Shown here piece by piece: positions 7,601 through 12,908 of a DNA stretch of 13,768 bases. A program made the position numbers and the translations under genes. Position 1 is the stretch's first letter. Each line of letters begins with the position of its first letter. The stretch is from contig JBDREM010000037.1 in NCBI GenBank assembly GCA_043819695.1, positions 1-13,768 of the forward strand, written 5' to 3'. The notes under the pieces were generated by a model. It was not told where the DNA came from. It searched no databases and was given only the letters and a program-made list of their open reading frames with translations. The stretch comes from CAYLQD01 sp043819695. Lineage in GTDB: Bacteria > Planctomycetota > PUPC01.

Positions 7601-8557
7601 CTCGGCGGCGATGTCGGAGACGCCCCAGACCCGGCGGCCCGACCCGGCGGCGAGCGCGACCAGTTCGCCCGAGACGAACGCGTATACTCGCCCGGCGCGA
7701 ACAACGGGCGCGAGCACGGCGTCGGCGCAGCCGCGGCCTCCGGCTCGGCGCGGCCGCTCGGGATGCTTCCACAGCAGCTTGCCGGTCGCGATGTCGACGG
7801 CGTCGACCCGCTGTGTCGTCTGCACGAACATGCTGCCGCCCGCGGCCGCGGGATGAATGATCCTCGGCACGCGGAATCCTCTCGCCCGCAGGCCCGCGGC
7901 CATGCCCGCGTCGACGTCGGCGTCTTCGATACGGAACGACCACCGCCGGTGGCCGATCTCGAACGGGACGCCGGGCGTGGTCTGCGCGGCGGCCGCGTCC
8001 TGCCGTGCCAGCGCCGCGCGGACGGCCTTTAGCTTGGCCTCGAGTTGCGCGCCCGGCGCGAGCGCGGCGGCGCGTTCGAGCGCGCGCTCGGCCGCGCTCA
8101 GTTCGCCGCGCTCGCCCCGCAGCTCGGCGAGAGCGGCCAGTGCGGGCACGCCGGCGGACGCAGGCAGGTAGCGCCGGACGACCTCGGCGAGACCGCGGAC
8201 ATCTCTCGCCTCGCGGGCCGCGTCGTAGAGCTTCCGAGCCGGCGCGTCATAACGCGCGCGGTACGCACGAATACCGGCCGCCGGCCACGACAGCACGTTG
8301 CGGCGCACTTTCTCGGCGAACGACACGTACACGCCGCCCCGCGTCTCGAACAGTCCGCCGCCGGCCTCGATGTGTTTCTGCGCCGCCTCGGCCGCCTTGT
8401 CCCATTGCTTCGCGCGGACGAGCCCATCGAGCTCGGCGAGCTTCTCCGCAGCGTTATCGGCAACGCCGACGTAGAGCGACTCCTGCCGGTCCTCGGCCGC
8501 GGCCGCGACGGCCGCGAGGAACACAGAGCAAAGGCAAAGGAGCAGGACGGCTCTCAC
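4625..8557 (-). CDS. Secreted PQQ-like beta-propeller protein with C-terminal CBM9-like domain
   Basis: This encodes 1310 residues. I start at GTG 8557 because AGGAGG lies 11 bases upstream and a signal peptide begins there (RAVLLLCLCSVFLAAVAAAA, cleaved near residue 21). The frame is open to 8923, but that part reads as non-coding. Residues 25-165 are helical. Residues 165-1000 carry many PQQ-like blade motifs, such as 'TGKLLWKH', 'TGAVIWRRK', 'TGKVLWISK', 'TGRTLWFAPG', 'DGKEVWRTK' and 'TGKPLWRRR', probably enough for two propellers. After a helical linker, residues 1084-1310 resemble a family 9 carbohydrate-binding domain ('PPKIDGRLHEDW', 'LYLAVDVRDDV', 'YELALPWTELG', 'FGLNIMVIDSDGG'). I see no dehydrogenase signature, so it is more likely a binding or scaffold protein than an enzyme. 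A palindromic element at 5148-5199 is translated in frame inside the CBM9 domain (about residues 1120-1137). Confidence 0.87.
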   Translation of the reverse strand: MRAVLLLCLCSVFLAAVAAAAEDRQESLYVGVADNAAEKLAELDGLVRAKQWDKAAEAAQKHIEAGGGLFETRGGVYVSFAEKVRRNVLSWPAAGIRAYRARYDAPARKLYDAAREARDVRGLAEVVRRYLPASAGVPALAALAELRGERGELSAAERALERAAALAPGAQLEAKLKAVRAALARQDAAAAQTTPGVPFEIGHRRWSFRIEDADVDAGMAAGLRARGFRVPRIIHPAAAGGSMFVQTTQRVDAVDIATGKLLWKHPERPRRAGGRGCADAVLAPVVRAGRVYAFVSGELVALAAGSGRRVWGVSDIAAEGAAPRGPNARAEANVLVNSAAAAAGKVFVCAAAVGQETESFVVAVDAQTGAVIWRRKLCSQAFRGILGRGSHPAPPVYDEGTVYVSTNLGAAAAIDAETGEVRWLARYDSFGAARRRAALEADDCWRNGPPVAYGGLLVAAPQDSDDLIAFDANTGRQRWRVPRMGMLYLAGAAHGRAHVTGQSAAAVDIKTGKVLWISKQFGRPFGRPALLARSLLIPVDGMVLELNAASGALTPHFVLRGPGNLVAAGDILLSASFDRIDVCRRMTDAPPIEASVAPAPRPEKLDKTKKLTPVWRTAFDTAHSSPKVVASDDSSVFVAARDRSRPRFLHSDSVERRRISDGQVIWRAHIGEWHGQAHLVKDKLIVRGAAQLFALDTRTGRTLWFAPGAVRETPPRIVDSAVGVGRAFLVRAGGDILAVDIDDGKEVWRTKLGEPAVSGSLRVIGKSVVVCGEASGTIHWLDAATGKTTRELRIGREDNRLTDRPAFQERSGRLCLVVGDREVRNVRLDTGRTLWKAEMPFGIGRIAATPDEGRIVVFPDRWSFGGEVTCFDAVTGKPLWRRRPVASDPAAVHVGDGLIVGIAGKLRANTMVAWETSDGKTAWTRSLPGEPALTEVAGAGQFVAGTGTASGQGGFCARAVIVRTKDGALVKSLLRPGSTYLSAREAGGALLLCSMRGIGAYRMTSEAGTARRVAELLKLKEPPLGELTWLLAAQGKHDDAMALLDKKLMGESVEADIFNRLHEQLMAIREMARERRATTYEAPFFRTPPKIDGRLHEDWRRDRAAMLDRPRHIERVQSTRSTGILPVKRDGQDGRATKRFWHGPNDLSATVYLAWDAHNLYLAVDVRDDVRTVHDFLGREWKGDCIIVAADPEGDGGYRMHGSDSAFWLGLAAKRAAGDGDEPLGGQHCVKIKEDESGIVYELALPWTELGVGPRAGVRFGLNIMVIDSDGGVAAKAASWTPGLTQNRSRDIMTDGIAPALFGTVILKER
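5148..5199. repeat. Palindromic element inserted in frame in the propeller/CBM9 gene
   Basis: Two 23-base arms (5148-5170 and 5177-5199), complementary except at a few positions, flank a 6-base spacer. Each arm is itself partly self-complementary (CACGGGCAGGATGCCCGTG on the right). Read in the gene it gives STGILPV-KRD-GQDGRAT; read on the other strand it gives TAILAV...HGQDARAT. I know this peptide pair as a recurrent oddity of planctomycete and verrucomicrobial proteins, comparable in behaviour to Rickettsia palindromic elements. It is open in frame on both strands and does not disrupt the host gene. Confidence 0.75.
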
Positions 8558-8750
8558 GGGAAAGAATTCCTCCTGGGCTCTGCCTGATGAATCGGTCAGC
8601 AGCCCGCCCTCCATCGAACGGCAAGAGGGCGAACGCGGTGGACTGTGGTTTTCAATTCTCGCTTTCGCAACCACTACTGTCCATAACGGGTTCACCACAC
8701 TCCGCGAGCCGGCGCTTGTGCCTGCATTTGTCAGACAGAGCCTGACCTGC

Positions 8751-8779
8751 ATTCTAGCCCTGTGCCGGTATGGTGTCAA
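8751..8779 (-). promoter_or_regulatory. Sigma-70 promoter of the propeller-protease operon
   Basis: On the minus strand, a perfect TTGACA (8779-8774) and a TAGAAT (8756-8751) are separated by 17 bases, 11 of 12 consensus positions in all. The start site would be near 8744. Its strength supports the chosen GTG start at 8557, because any longer reading from 8923 would begin upstream of the promoter. Confidence 0.7.
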
Positions 8780-8915
8780 ATTTGGCGCGGCTTCGCTCCG
8801 AGGGGCGCCGCTGCAGGTCATTGTGGCAGGGGTTGACCGGCGCGTAACCGTTCTGGAGCCTGTGTGGTGAGGTCGAGTGCGTTTCACAAGTGGCCGGAGG
8901 AACAGGCGCGCGATG

Positions 8916-8944
8916 TTGCACAATCACGCGCGGTCGTTTAGAAT
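8916..8944 (+). promoter_or_regulatory. Sigma-70 promoter of the 58-residue gene
   Basis: TTGCAC (8916-8921) and TAGAAT (8939-8944) are separated by exactly 17 bases. Transcription would begin near 8951, about 27 bases before the ATG at 8978. Confidence 0.6.
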
Positions 8945-8977
8945 GTCAGGCGGTCTGATTCTTGCGGGAAACCGGGC

Positions 8978-9154
8978 ATGTCGGAAGCGGAAGACAAGAA
9001 TCGCCGGAAGGAAAGCCGGCGCCGCAGGCTGGTACGCAATATCTTCTCGTACCTCAACCGCCGGAACCTGTTCCGGAAGGGCCGCCGGAAGAACGAAGGG
9101 GATTACGACACGGAGCCGGACTGGTTCGAGCGGGAGCGCAACAAGGAACGGTAA
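8978..9154 (+). CDS. Small, highly basic protein of unknown function (58 residues)
   Basis: This short frame begins with ATG 8978 and ends with TAA 9152-9154. About 20 of 58 residues are Arg or Lys and 12 are Asp or Glu. The N-terminal half is arginine-rich (KESRRRRLVRNIFSYLNRR) and looks like an amphipathic, nucleic-acid-binding helix; the C-terminal half is mixed-charge with the motif 'DYDTEPDWFER'. There is no signal peptide, membrane segment or cysteine, so it should be cytosolic. The start has only a weak ribosome-binding site (CGGGAA), but a near-consensus promoter ends 33 bases upstream, which is the main reason to believe in the gene. It is transcribed away from the propeller operon and towards the URO-D genes, which have their own promoter. 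I do not recognise a family; association with RNA or the ribosome is only a guess from composition. Confidence 0.6.
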   Translation: MSEAEDKNRRKESRRRRLVRNIFSYLNRRNLFRKGRRKNEGDYDTEPDWFERERNKER

Positions 9155-9381
9155 CATAATCCTCGAATCGCCATAGGCAAGCCGCGCGGGCCGTCCGTGT
9201 CACACCACCGGCGCATGGCCGCTTCCCGGCTGCGTGGCATTGCAGGGGCGACGGGCGCTCGTCCCGACGCTGTCCGCGCGAACGCGCGTGGGGCGGCCGC
9301 GCGCTTGACACACGCAGGATGCGCGGTATCCTTGCCGCGCCGGTCGGCCAGCTCTGAGGCGGCGTACAGGGAACGAGCTCG
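9155..9381. other. Intergenic leader of the URO-D cluster
   Basis: These 227 bp hold no gene I can support. The first half is GC-rich with several short imperfect inverted repeats (for example around 9246-9265) that could end transcription of the 58-residue gene, but there is no clear stem plus T-run. The second half contains the promoter at 9305-9332. Confidence 0.4.
9305..9332 (+). promoter_or_regulatory. Sigma-70 promoter of the URO-D cluster
   Basis: A perfect TTGACA (9305-9310) is followed after 16 bases by TATCCT (9327-9332). The start site would be about 43 bases before the ATG at 9382, which has an AGGGAA ribosome-binding site. It could drive all three URO-D reading frames, which are 21-22 bp apart. 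Confidence 0.6.
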
Positions 9382-10395
9382 ATGACGGCAGAAATGACAA
9401 CGCGTGAACGCTTCCAGGCGGTGACGAACTTCCAGCCGTTCGACCGGCTGCCTGTCTATGAATGGGCGGGCTGGTGGGACAAGACGATCGAGCGCTGGCG
9501 CTCTGAGGGCCTGCCGGCCGAACTCGGCTGGCTCGAGATCAACCGCTATTTCGAGATGGACATCGCCTGCCAGGGCTGGTTCGGCTCGCGGAAGGACAGT
9601 TGCCCGCAGCCGCCGTATCACGGGGCCGGCATCGTCACGGACATGGACGACTACGAGAAGAACATTCGCCCGCATCTTTTCCGATGGCCGGCGGTCGACC
9701 GCGACACGTGGACGAAGTGGGCGGCGGATCAGGAACGCGGCGACGTCGCAGTCTGGTTCACGCTCGACGGATTCTTCTGGTTCGCCCGCGGCCTCTTCGG
9801 CATCGAGCCGCACATGTTCGCGTTCTACGACCACCCCGAGCTGATGCATCGCATCAACGAGGACCTCAGCGATTGGCAGCTCCGCGTCATCGACGAGCTG
9901 CTCTCGATCATCACGCCCGACTTCATGACGTTCGCCGAGGACATGAGCTACAACCACGGGCCGATGCTCTCGAAGAAGCTATTCGACGAGTTCATGCTGC
10001 CGTACTACGGCAAGGTGATCCCGCGGCTCAAGGAGGCGGGCGTTATCACGATCGTCGATTCCGACGGCGACATCACCGTGCCCGCCGGGTGGTTCGAGGA
10101 GGCCGGACTCGACGGCATCCTGCCGCTCGAACGGCAGGCCGGTGTCGACGTGGCGAAGGTCCGCGAGGAGCATCCGCGGATGCGGTTCATCGGCTGCTAC
10201 GACAAGATGGTGATGAACAAGGGCGAGGCGGCGATGCGGGCCGAGTTCGAGCGCCTGCTGCCCGTGGCGAAGGAGGGCGGGCTGATCATCAGTTGCGATC
10301 ATCAGACGCCGCCGGGCGTCTCGCTCGATGACTACCGGCTTTATCTCAAGCTGTTCCGCGAGTATGCCGAGGAGGCGGGCCAGCTGTCACAGTGA
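9382..10395 (+). CDS. Uroporphyrinogen decarboxylase-like (URO-D superfamily) protein without the HxC zinc motif
   Basis: This encodes 337 residues, about the usual length of the family. The N terminus has the canonical 'MTTRERFQAVTNFQPFDRLPV' layout, and residues 170-335 form the barrel half: 'DFMTFAEDMSYNHGPMLS', 'VITIVDSDGDITV', 'AGLDGILPLERQAGVDV', 'FIGCYDK' and the closing 'CDHQTPPGVSLDDYRLY'. Heme-pathway HemE and the corrinoid methyltransferases MtaA/MtbA share this fold. Here the position of the methyltransferase zinc motif is Asp226-Ser-Asp228, so the usual Zn-thiol site is missing, and the HemE N-terminal arginine signature is not seen either. It belongs to the large, uncharacterised environmental branch of the family. 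A role in methyl or C1 transfer, perhaps in breakdown of methylated sugars or amines, is possible but unproven. It is the first of three related frames. Confidence 0.88.
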   Translation: MTAEMTTRERFQAVTNFQPFDRLPVYEWAGWWDKTIERWRSEGLPAELGWLEINRYFEMDIACQGWFGSRKDSCPQPPYHGAGIVTDMDDYEKNIRPHLFRWPAVDRDTWTKWAADQERGDVAVWFTLDGFFWFARGLFGIEPHMFAFYDHPELMHRINEDLSDWQLRVIDELLSIITPDFMTFAEDMSYNHGPMLSKKLFDEFMLPYYGKVIPRLKEAGVITIVDSDGDITVPAGWFEEAGLDGILPLERQAGVDVAKVREEHPRMRFIGCYDKMVMNKGEAAMRAEFERLLPVAKEGGLIISCDHQTPPGVSLDDYRLYLKLFREYAEEAGQLSQ

Positions 10396-10417
10396 AGACT
10401 TGCGAGGGACGGGGCCA

Positions 10418-10678
10418 ATGACGAGCCGCGAACGCGCGCCGGCTGTCCTTCGATACGAGGGGAACGACGTTGACAACGCGCTCGCCGCCAAGATCGGCTT
10501 CGACTTCAACCGGCAGAACGTGTTCGCGCGCGACCGCGCGGCCGTCGACGTCGAGCGGCTCCGGCCGCTGCTCGAGCTCGGCGGCTACATCCCCTGCCCC
10601 GACCACCGGATCGCGCCCGGCGCCGAGTACGACCTGGTTCGCCATTACTGCGGCCGCATGCACGAGGTCTTCGACTGA
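10418..10678 (+). pseudogene. Internally deleted URO-D-like gene (86 residues)
   Basis: The N terminus (MTSRERAPAVLRYEG) matches the start of a normal URO-D-like protein, and the next 65 residues match its end: 'IGFDFNRQNVFARDRAAV' followed by 'LLELGGYIPCPDHRIAPGAEYDLVRHYC'. The roughly 250 barrel residues between are missing, although the frame is intact and a GAGGG ribosome-binding site precedes the ATG. The simplest reading is an in-frame deletion leaving a remnant in the operon, 22 bp after one full copy and 21 bp before the next. The C-terminal part is closer to the common 'GGYIPCPDHRIPPD' type than to either neighbour, so it comes from a third paralogue rather than a recent duplication of these two. 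It cannot fold as a TIM barrel alone; expression as a small protein is possible but not supported. Confidence 0.7.
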
Positions 10679-10699
10679 CGAACCGCAAGGAGTCTGCCT

Positions 10700-11776
10700 G
10701 TGCCAAAGAAAGGGATGACATCGAAGGAACGTGTCCTGACCACGTTCGCAAACCAGGAGCCCGACCGCGTGCCCGTCAGCTACGGAGCGAACGGCGGGAT
10801 CGACAAGCGCCTGCGCGACTACTACAAGGACGTTCGCGGCGACGGCCGCGAGCTGAGCGAGATACTCGGCGTCGACTTCCGCCACGTCGGCGCCCGCTAT
10901 ACCGGCCCCAGGCTGCACGAGGAAGTGCCCGGCCGCAGCGTCGACAACTGGGGCATCCATCGCCGGTGCATCGAGCACGACAGCGGCAGCTACTGGGACT
11001 ACTGCGACTTCCCGCTCAAGGACGCCGACGAAGAGACCGTCGCCAACTGGCCCATGCCCAATCCCGACGACTTCGATTACTCCGGCGTCGCCGAACAGTG
11101 CAAGCAGAACGAGCAATTCGCCATCAACGGCTCCGGCGGGTTCGGCGACATCATCAACGGCAACGGCATGCTGCGCACGATGGAGCAGACGCTCATCGAC
11201 CTCGTCACCGACGATCCCGCCGGCCTGCTGCTGGCCAAGCGCCGCGTGGACATACAGATCGAGATCACGCGCCGCATCCTCGAGGCCGCCAACGGCGGCG
11301 TCGACTACATCCACGTCGGCGAGGACCTCGGCACGCAGATCGGCCCGATAATAAGCCTCGACCTCTTCCGGAAACATATCCGGCCGGCCTACCAGAAATA
11401 CTGCGACCTGGCCAAAGCCCACGACGTCTACGTGATGATCCACACCTGCGGCTCGAGCAGTTGGGCCTACGAAGACTTCATCGAGATGGGAATTCACGTC
11501 GTCGACACGCTTCAGCCCGAGGCGAAAGACATGAGCCCCGAATACCTGAAGCGGACGTTCGGCGGGCGGCTCGCCTTCCACGGATGCATCAGCACGGCCG
11601 GGCCCGTCGCATACGGCACAGTCCAGGACGTGATCGACGACTGCCGCAAGACGCTCGACATACTGATGCCCGGCGGCGGATACTGCTTCGCACCGACACA
11701 CGCCCTGCAGGACAACTCGCCGACGGAGAACGTCGTGGCGATGTACGAGGCCGCGCACCGGTACGGCACATACTGA
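10700..11776 (+). CDS. URO-D superfamily methyltransferase with zinc-binding HxC...C site (MtaA/MtbA-like)
   Basis: This encodes 358 residues. I start at GTG 10700 because AAGGAG lies seven bases upstream; an in-frame ATG at 10715 is the alternative and would begin at the family's usual MTSKERV. Family landmarks are 'EPDRVPVSYGANGG', 'DYIHVGEDLGTQIGPIIS' and 'SPTENVVAMYEAA'. His248-Thr-Cys250 with Cys329 reproduces the H-x-C-x(about 77)-C zinc ligand pattern of the methylcobalamin:coenzyme M methyltransferases MtbA and MtaA, where Zn activates the methyl-accepting thiol. The likely role is methyl transfer between a corrinoid protein and a thiol or folate acceptor in the cytosol. No corrinoid protein or activating ATPase gene is in the window, so the partner is unknown. 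It differs from the first gene of the cluster, which lacks the zinc ligands. Confidence 0.88.
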   Translation: MPKKGMTSKERVLTTFANQEPDRVPVSYGANGGIDKRLRDYYKDVRGDGRELSEILGVDFRHVGARYTGPRLHEEVPGRSVDNWGIHRRCIEHDSGSYWDYCDFPLKDADEETVANWPMPNPDDFDYSGVAEQCKQNEQFAINGSGGFGDIINGNGMLRTMEQTLIDLVTDDPAGLLLAKRRVDIQIEITRRILEAANGGVDYIHVGEDLGTQIGPIISLDLFRKHIRPAYQKYCDLAKAHDVYVMIHTCGSSSWAYEDFIEMGIHVVDTLQPEAKDMSPEYLKRTFGGRLAFHGCISTAGPVAYGTVQDVIDDCRKTLDILMPGGGYCFAPTHALQDNSPTENVVAMYEAAHRYGTY

Positions 11777-11915
11777 GCCGCATTTTCGCCCGGGCCGCCG
11801 CGCGAGCGCCGGGAGAACCGGCCACGCCGGACGCCGGGCAGTCACGGCATAACCGATTCCAAGCCGCGAACTTGGCGCACGTGCCGGCCTCGCGCTCCCG
11901 CCCAGCCGCCACCCG
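11777..11915. other. Spacer after the URO-D cluster
   Basis: A very GC-rich stretch with short imperfect stems (for example CCGGC-CAC-GCCGG near 11819-11831). It probably holds the end of the URO-D transcript, but no T-tract terminator is visible. No coding potential was recognised. Confidence 0.35.
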
Positions 11916-11965
11916 AAAAAAAACAAAGAAAAAGAGTTTGACAAAACGCAACCCGTGCATACACT
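11916..11965 (+). promoter_or_regulatory. Strong promoter with A-rich UP-like element for the small ribosomal operon
   Basis: TTGACA (11938-11943) and TACACT (11960-11965) are separated by 16 bases. Directly before the -35 box, 11916-11934 is almost all adenine (16 A in 19), which stands out in this GC-rich window and fits an UP element bound by the RNA polymerase alpha subunit. Such elements mark highly expressed rRNA, tRNA and ribosomal protein genes. The start site would be near 11972. Confidence 0.7.
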
Positions 11966-11986
11966 GTGCACCCTTTTACCGCTGCA

Positions 11987-12014
11987 GACCAGACTTGGCT
12001 GACCAAACTTGGCC
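11987..12014 (+). repeat. Tandem 14-base repeat in the mRNA leader
   Basis: GACCAGACTTGGCT is followed at once by GACCAAACTTGGCC, two units with two differences. It lies between the predicted start site (about 11972) and the ribosome-binding site at 12020, so it would be in the leader RNA. It could be a protein- or RNA-binding site, or chance. Confidence 0.35.
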
Positions 12015-12031
12015 GAAACAGGAGATGAACG

Positions 12032-12211
12032 ATGGATACCAGCAAATCGCGGATCGAGTTGATTCGCCAGCGACACCGCAAATTGGTACTTGAACCACGG
12101 CGGCGGATAGAGTATGCTCTTGTAGGCGACTGGGACGGCGAGCCGTTGTTCGACGAAGACGACCTCGTGGGCGCGTGCGCTCAGTCGCCCGACAGCGACG
12201 AAGACGACTAA
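12032..12211 (+). CDS. Small protein with basic N-terminal and acidic C-terminal half (59 residues)
   Basis: ATG 12032 follows AGGAG (12020-12024) at the ideal distance, and the frame ends at TAA 12209-12211. The N-terminal half is basic and helical (SRIELIRQRHRKLVLEPRRR). The C-terminal half is acidic, with 'GDWDGEPLFDEDD' and an Asp/Glu-rich tail. There is no signal peptide or membrane segment. The gene lies under a strong promoter with an UP-like element and 11 bp before the ribosomal-protein-like gene, so the two are almost certainly co-transcribed. I do not recognise the family. The charge-split layout could let the acidic tail contact the very basic neighbour or the ribosome, but that is speculation from composition and operon position. 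Confidence 0.65.
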   Translation: MDTSKSRIELIRQRHRKLVLEPRRRIEYALVGDWDGEPLFDEDDLVGACAQSPDSDEDD

Positions 12212-12222
12212 TAGGAGCATAC

Positions 12223-12315
12223 ATGGTGCCCTGTGGCAGGAAACGCCGCAAGAAGAAGATTGCCAAGCACAAGCGCGACAAGCTTCGAAAGGCGAGTCGT
12301 CACAAGAAAAAGTGA
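12223..12315 (+). CDS. Tiny AURKAIP1/COX24-like ribosomal protein (bS22/mS38-like, 30 residues)
   Basis: ATG 12223 follows AGGAG (12213-12217) by five bases and the frame ends with TGA 12313-12315. Of the 30 residues, 18 are Lys, Arg or His. The pattern 'KRRKKKIAKHKRDKLRK' and closing 'RHKKK' match my memory of the AURKAIP1/COX24 domain, which includes mitochondrial mS38 and the roughly 33-residue mycobacterial protein bS22; both are basic helices buried in small-subunit rRNA near the decoding region. NCBI-style annotation of PVC bacteria often contains similar 30-40 residue proteins. The likely role is stabilising 16S rRNA in the 30S subunit. Context agrees: strong UP-like promoter, good ribosome-binding site, and a tRNA gene 64 bp downstream. 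It is far below normal gene-length cut-offs, so it is easily missed. Confidence 0.75.
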   Translation: MVPCGRKRRKKKIAKHKRDKLRKASRHKKK

Positions 12316-12379
12316 TACAGGCATATGGCGGCGCGGCTTCGCTTGAGGGTCCGTCGCGCAGCTTCGTTCCTGTGTCGGG

Positions 12380-12457
12380 CGGGGTGTAGCTCAGTTTGGC
12401 TAGAGCGCTACGTTCGGGACGTAGAGGCCGCTGGTTCAAATCCAGTCACCCCGACCA
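12380..12457 (+). tRNA. tRNA-Pro(CGG)
   Basis: A full cloverleaf can be drawn. The acceptor stem CGGGGTG pairs with CACCCCG and keeps the C1-G72 pair typical of bacterial tRNA-Pro. The anticodon stem CTACG/CGTAG holds the loop TTCGGGA, giving anticodon CGG. The T arm has the TTCAAAT loop and the 3' CCA is encoded. It reads CCG codons, common at this GC content. It may be cotranscribed with the small operon ending at 12315, as no separate promoter is evident. Confidence 0.95.
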
Positions 12458-12553
12458 TTTCCCCTCTTCTGCCGGTGCGCGTCCCTGTCTGCATGAAGCT
12501 GCCTGAAGATGTCCTTAGTCCTCGCCTTGTCATGACGTACAGGAGCTAAAGAA

Positions 12554-12582
12554 GGGGGCGACGCAGTTTCTGTCGCCCCTTG
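12554..12582 (+). terminator. Rho-independent-like terminator after tRNA-Pro
   Basis: GGGGCGAC (12555-12562) pairs perfectly with GTCGCCCC (12572-12579) around a 9-base loop, followed by a short TTGGCATTTT tail. Its place, about 100 bp after the tRNA, suits the end of the small ribosomal protein plus tRNA transcript. Confidence 0.6.
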
Positions 12583-12635
12583 GCATTTTCCGGCGTCCCA
12601 CTGCAGGCCGAAAAAGAGCTGTCATTTCAGTTGTC

Positions 12636-12908
12636 ATGTTCTCAGTCTCAGGCGGGCCGGAAAAAGCCAGCAGCGGTGGACTGAAGGCGTTCCTGAACGG
12701 CAAGCTCGTACACGCCGCCAGGGGGCCGCGCGACTTCGCTATCAACCAGGACAAGGTTGAGATCATGTTCAAGCCCGGCTACGAACTTAACCTCTTTGTC
12801 TTCAAGGTCGAAAACTCCGGCAGGGGATGGAAGTTCCAGGCTCGCGTATCCGCGCTCGATGGCGACATGCCATGGGGCTCGGAGCACGAACTCCCCGGCG
12901 CGAAGTGA
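12636..12908 (+). pseudogene. 5'-truncated fragment of an extracellular-type beta-sandwich domain
   Basis: The frame from ATG 12636 encodes 90 residues. From residue 14 on it resembles a C-terminal module common in large planctomycete secreted proteins: 'LKAFLNGKLVH', then 'INQDKVEIMFKPGYELNLFVFKVENSGRGWKFQARV'-type strands (compare 'VWLNGK.VH', 'QDKV.V.LK.GWN.LL.KV..GGGGWGF..R'). In such proteins this module is preceded by several hundred residues; here only about 77 remain, there is no ribosome-binding site before the ATG, no signal peptide, and a terminator hairpin lies just upstream. The likely reading is a gene end stranded by deletion or insertion, near the transposase remnant at 13087. 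It could also be a small cytosolic orphan protein. The family comparison is from memory. Confidence 0.5.

Larger units (their letters stand above)
8558..8977. promoter_or_regulatory. Divergent intergenic regulatory region
   Basis: These 420 bp separate the minus-strand propeller operon from the plus-strand 58-residue gene. It holds a strong promoter in each direction (8751-8779 minus, 8916-8944 plus), about 137 bp apart, leaving a leader of some 187 bases before the propeller gene. I see no riboswitch-like conserved element and no gene in the leader. Confidence 0.6.

Noticed and set aside
3836..8032. 1398-codon plus-strand open frame
   Set aside because: It runs antisense to the protease and the propeller gene and is open only because of GC-rich codon bias. 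Its one recognisable peptide (HGQDARAT) is the reverse reading of the palindromic element at 5148-5199.
4625..8557. Quinoprotein alcohol dehydrogenase as the identity of the propeller protein
   Set aside because: The blade motifs are the generic PQQ-like type. I could not find the vicinal-cysteine or metal-binding signature of PQQ dehydrogenases, and the CBM9-like tail points to binding rather than catalysis.
8558..8923. N-terminal extension of the propeller protein to ATG 8923
   Set aside because: It would place the strong promoter at 8751-8779 inside the gene and hide the signal peptide. GTG 8557 has AGGAGG upstream and begins the signal peptide directly.
9382..10395. Heme-biosynthetic HemE
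   Set aside because: The conserved N-terminal arginine motif of true uroporphyrinogen decarboxylase is not seen, and the gene lies in a run of paralogues without other heme genes.
10346..12439. 697-codon minus-strand open frame
   Set aside because: It is antisense to the URO-D genes, the two small genes and part of tRNA-Pro, with no recognisable domain.
12325..12549. Plus-strand open frame with CSSVWLERYVRDVEAAGSNPVTPT
   Set aside because: It is the translation of tRNA-Pro(CGG) itself, a common annotation artefact.
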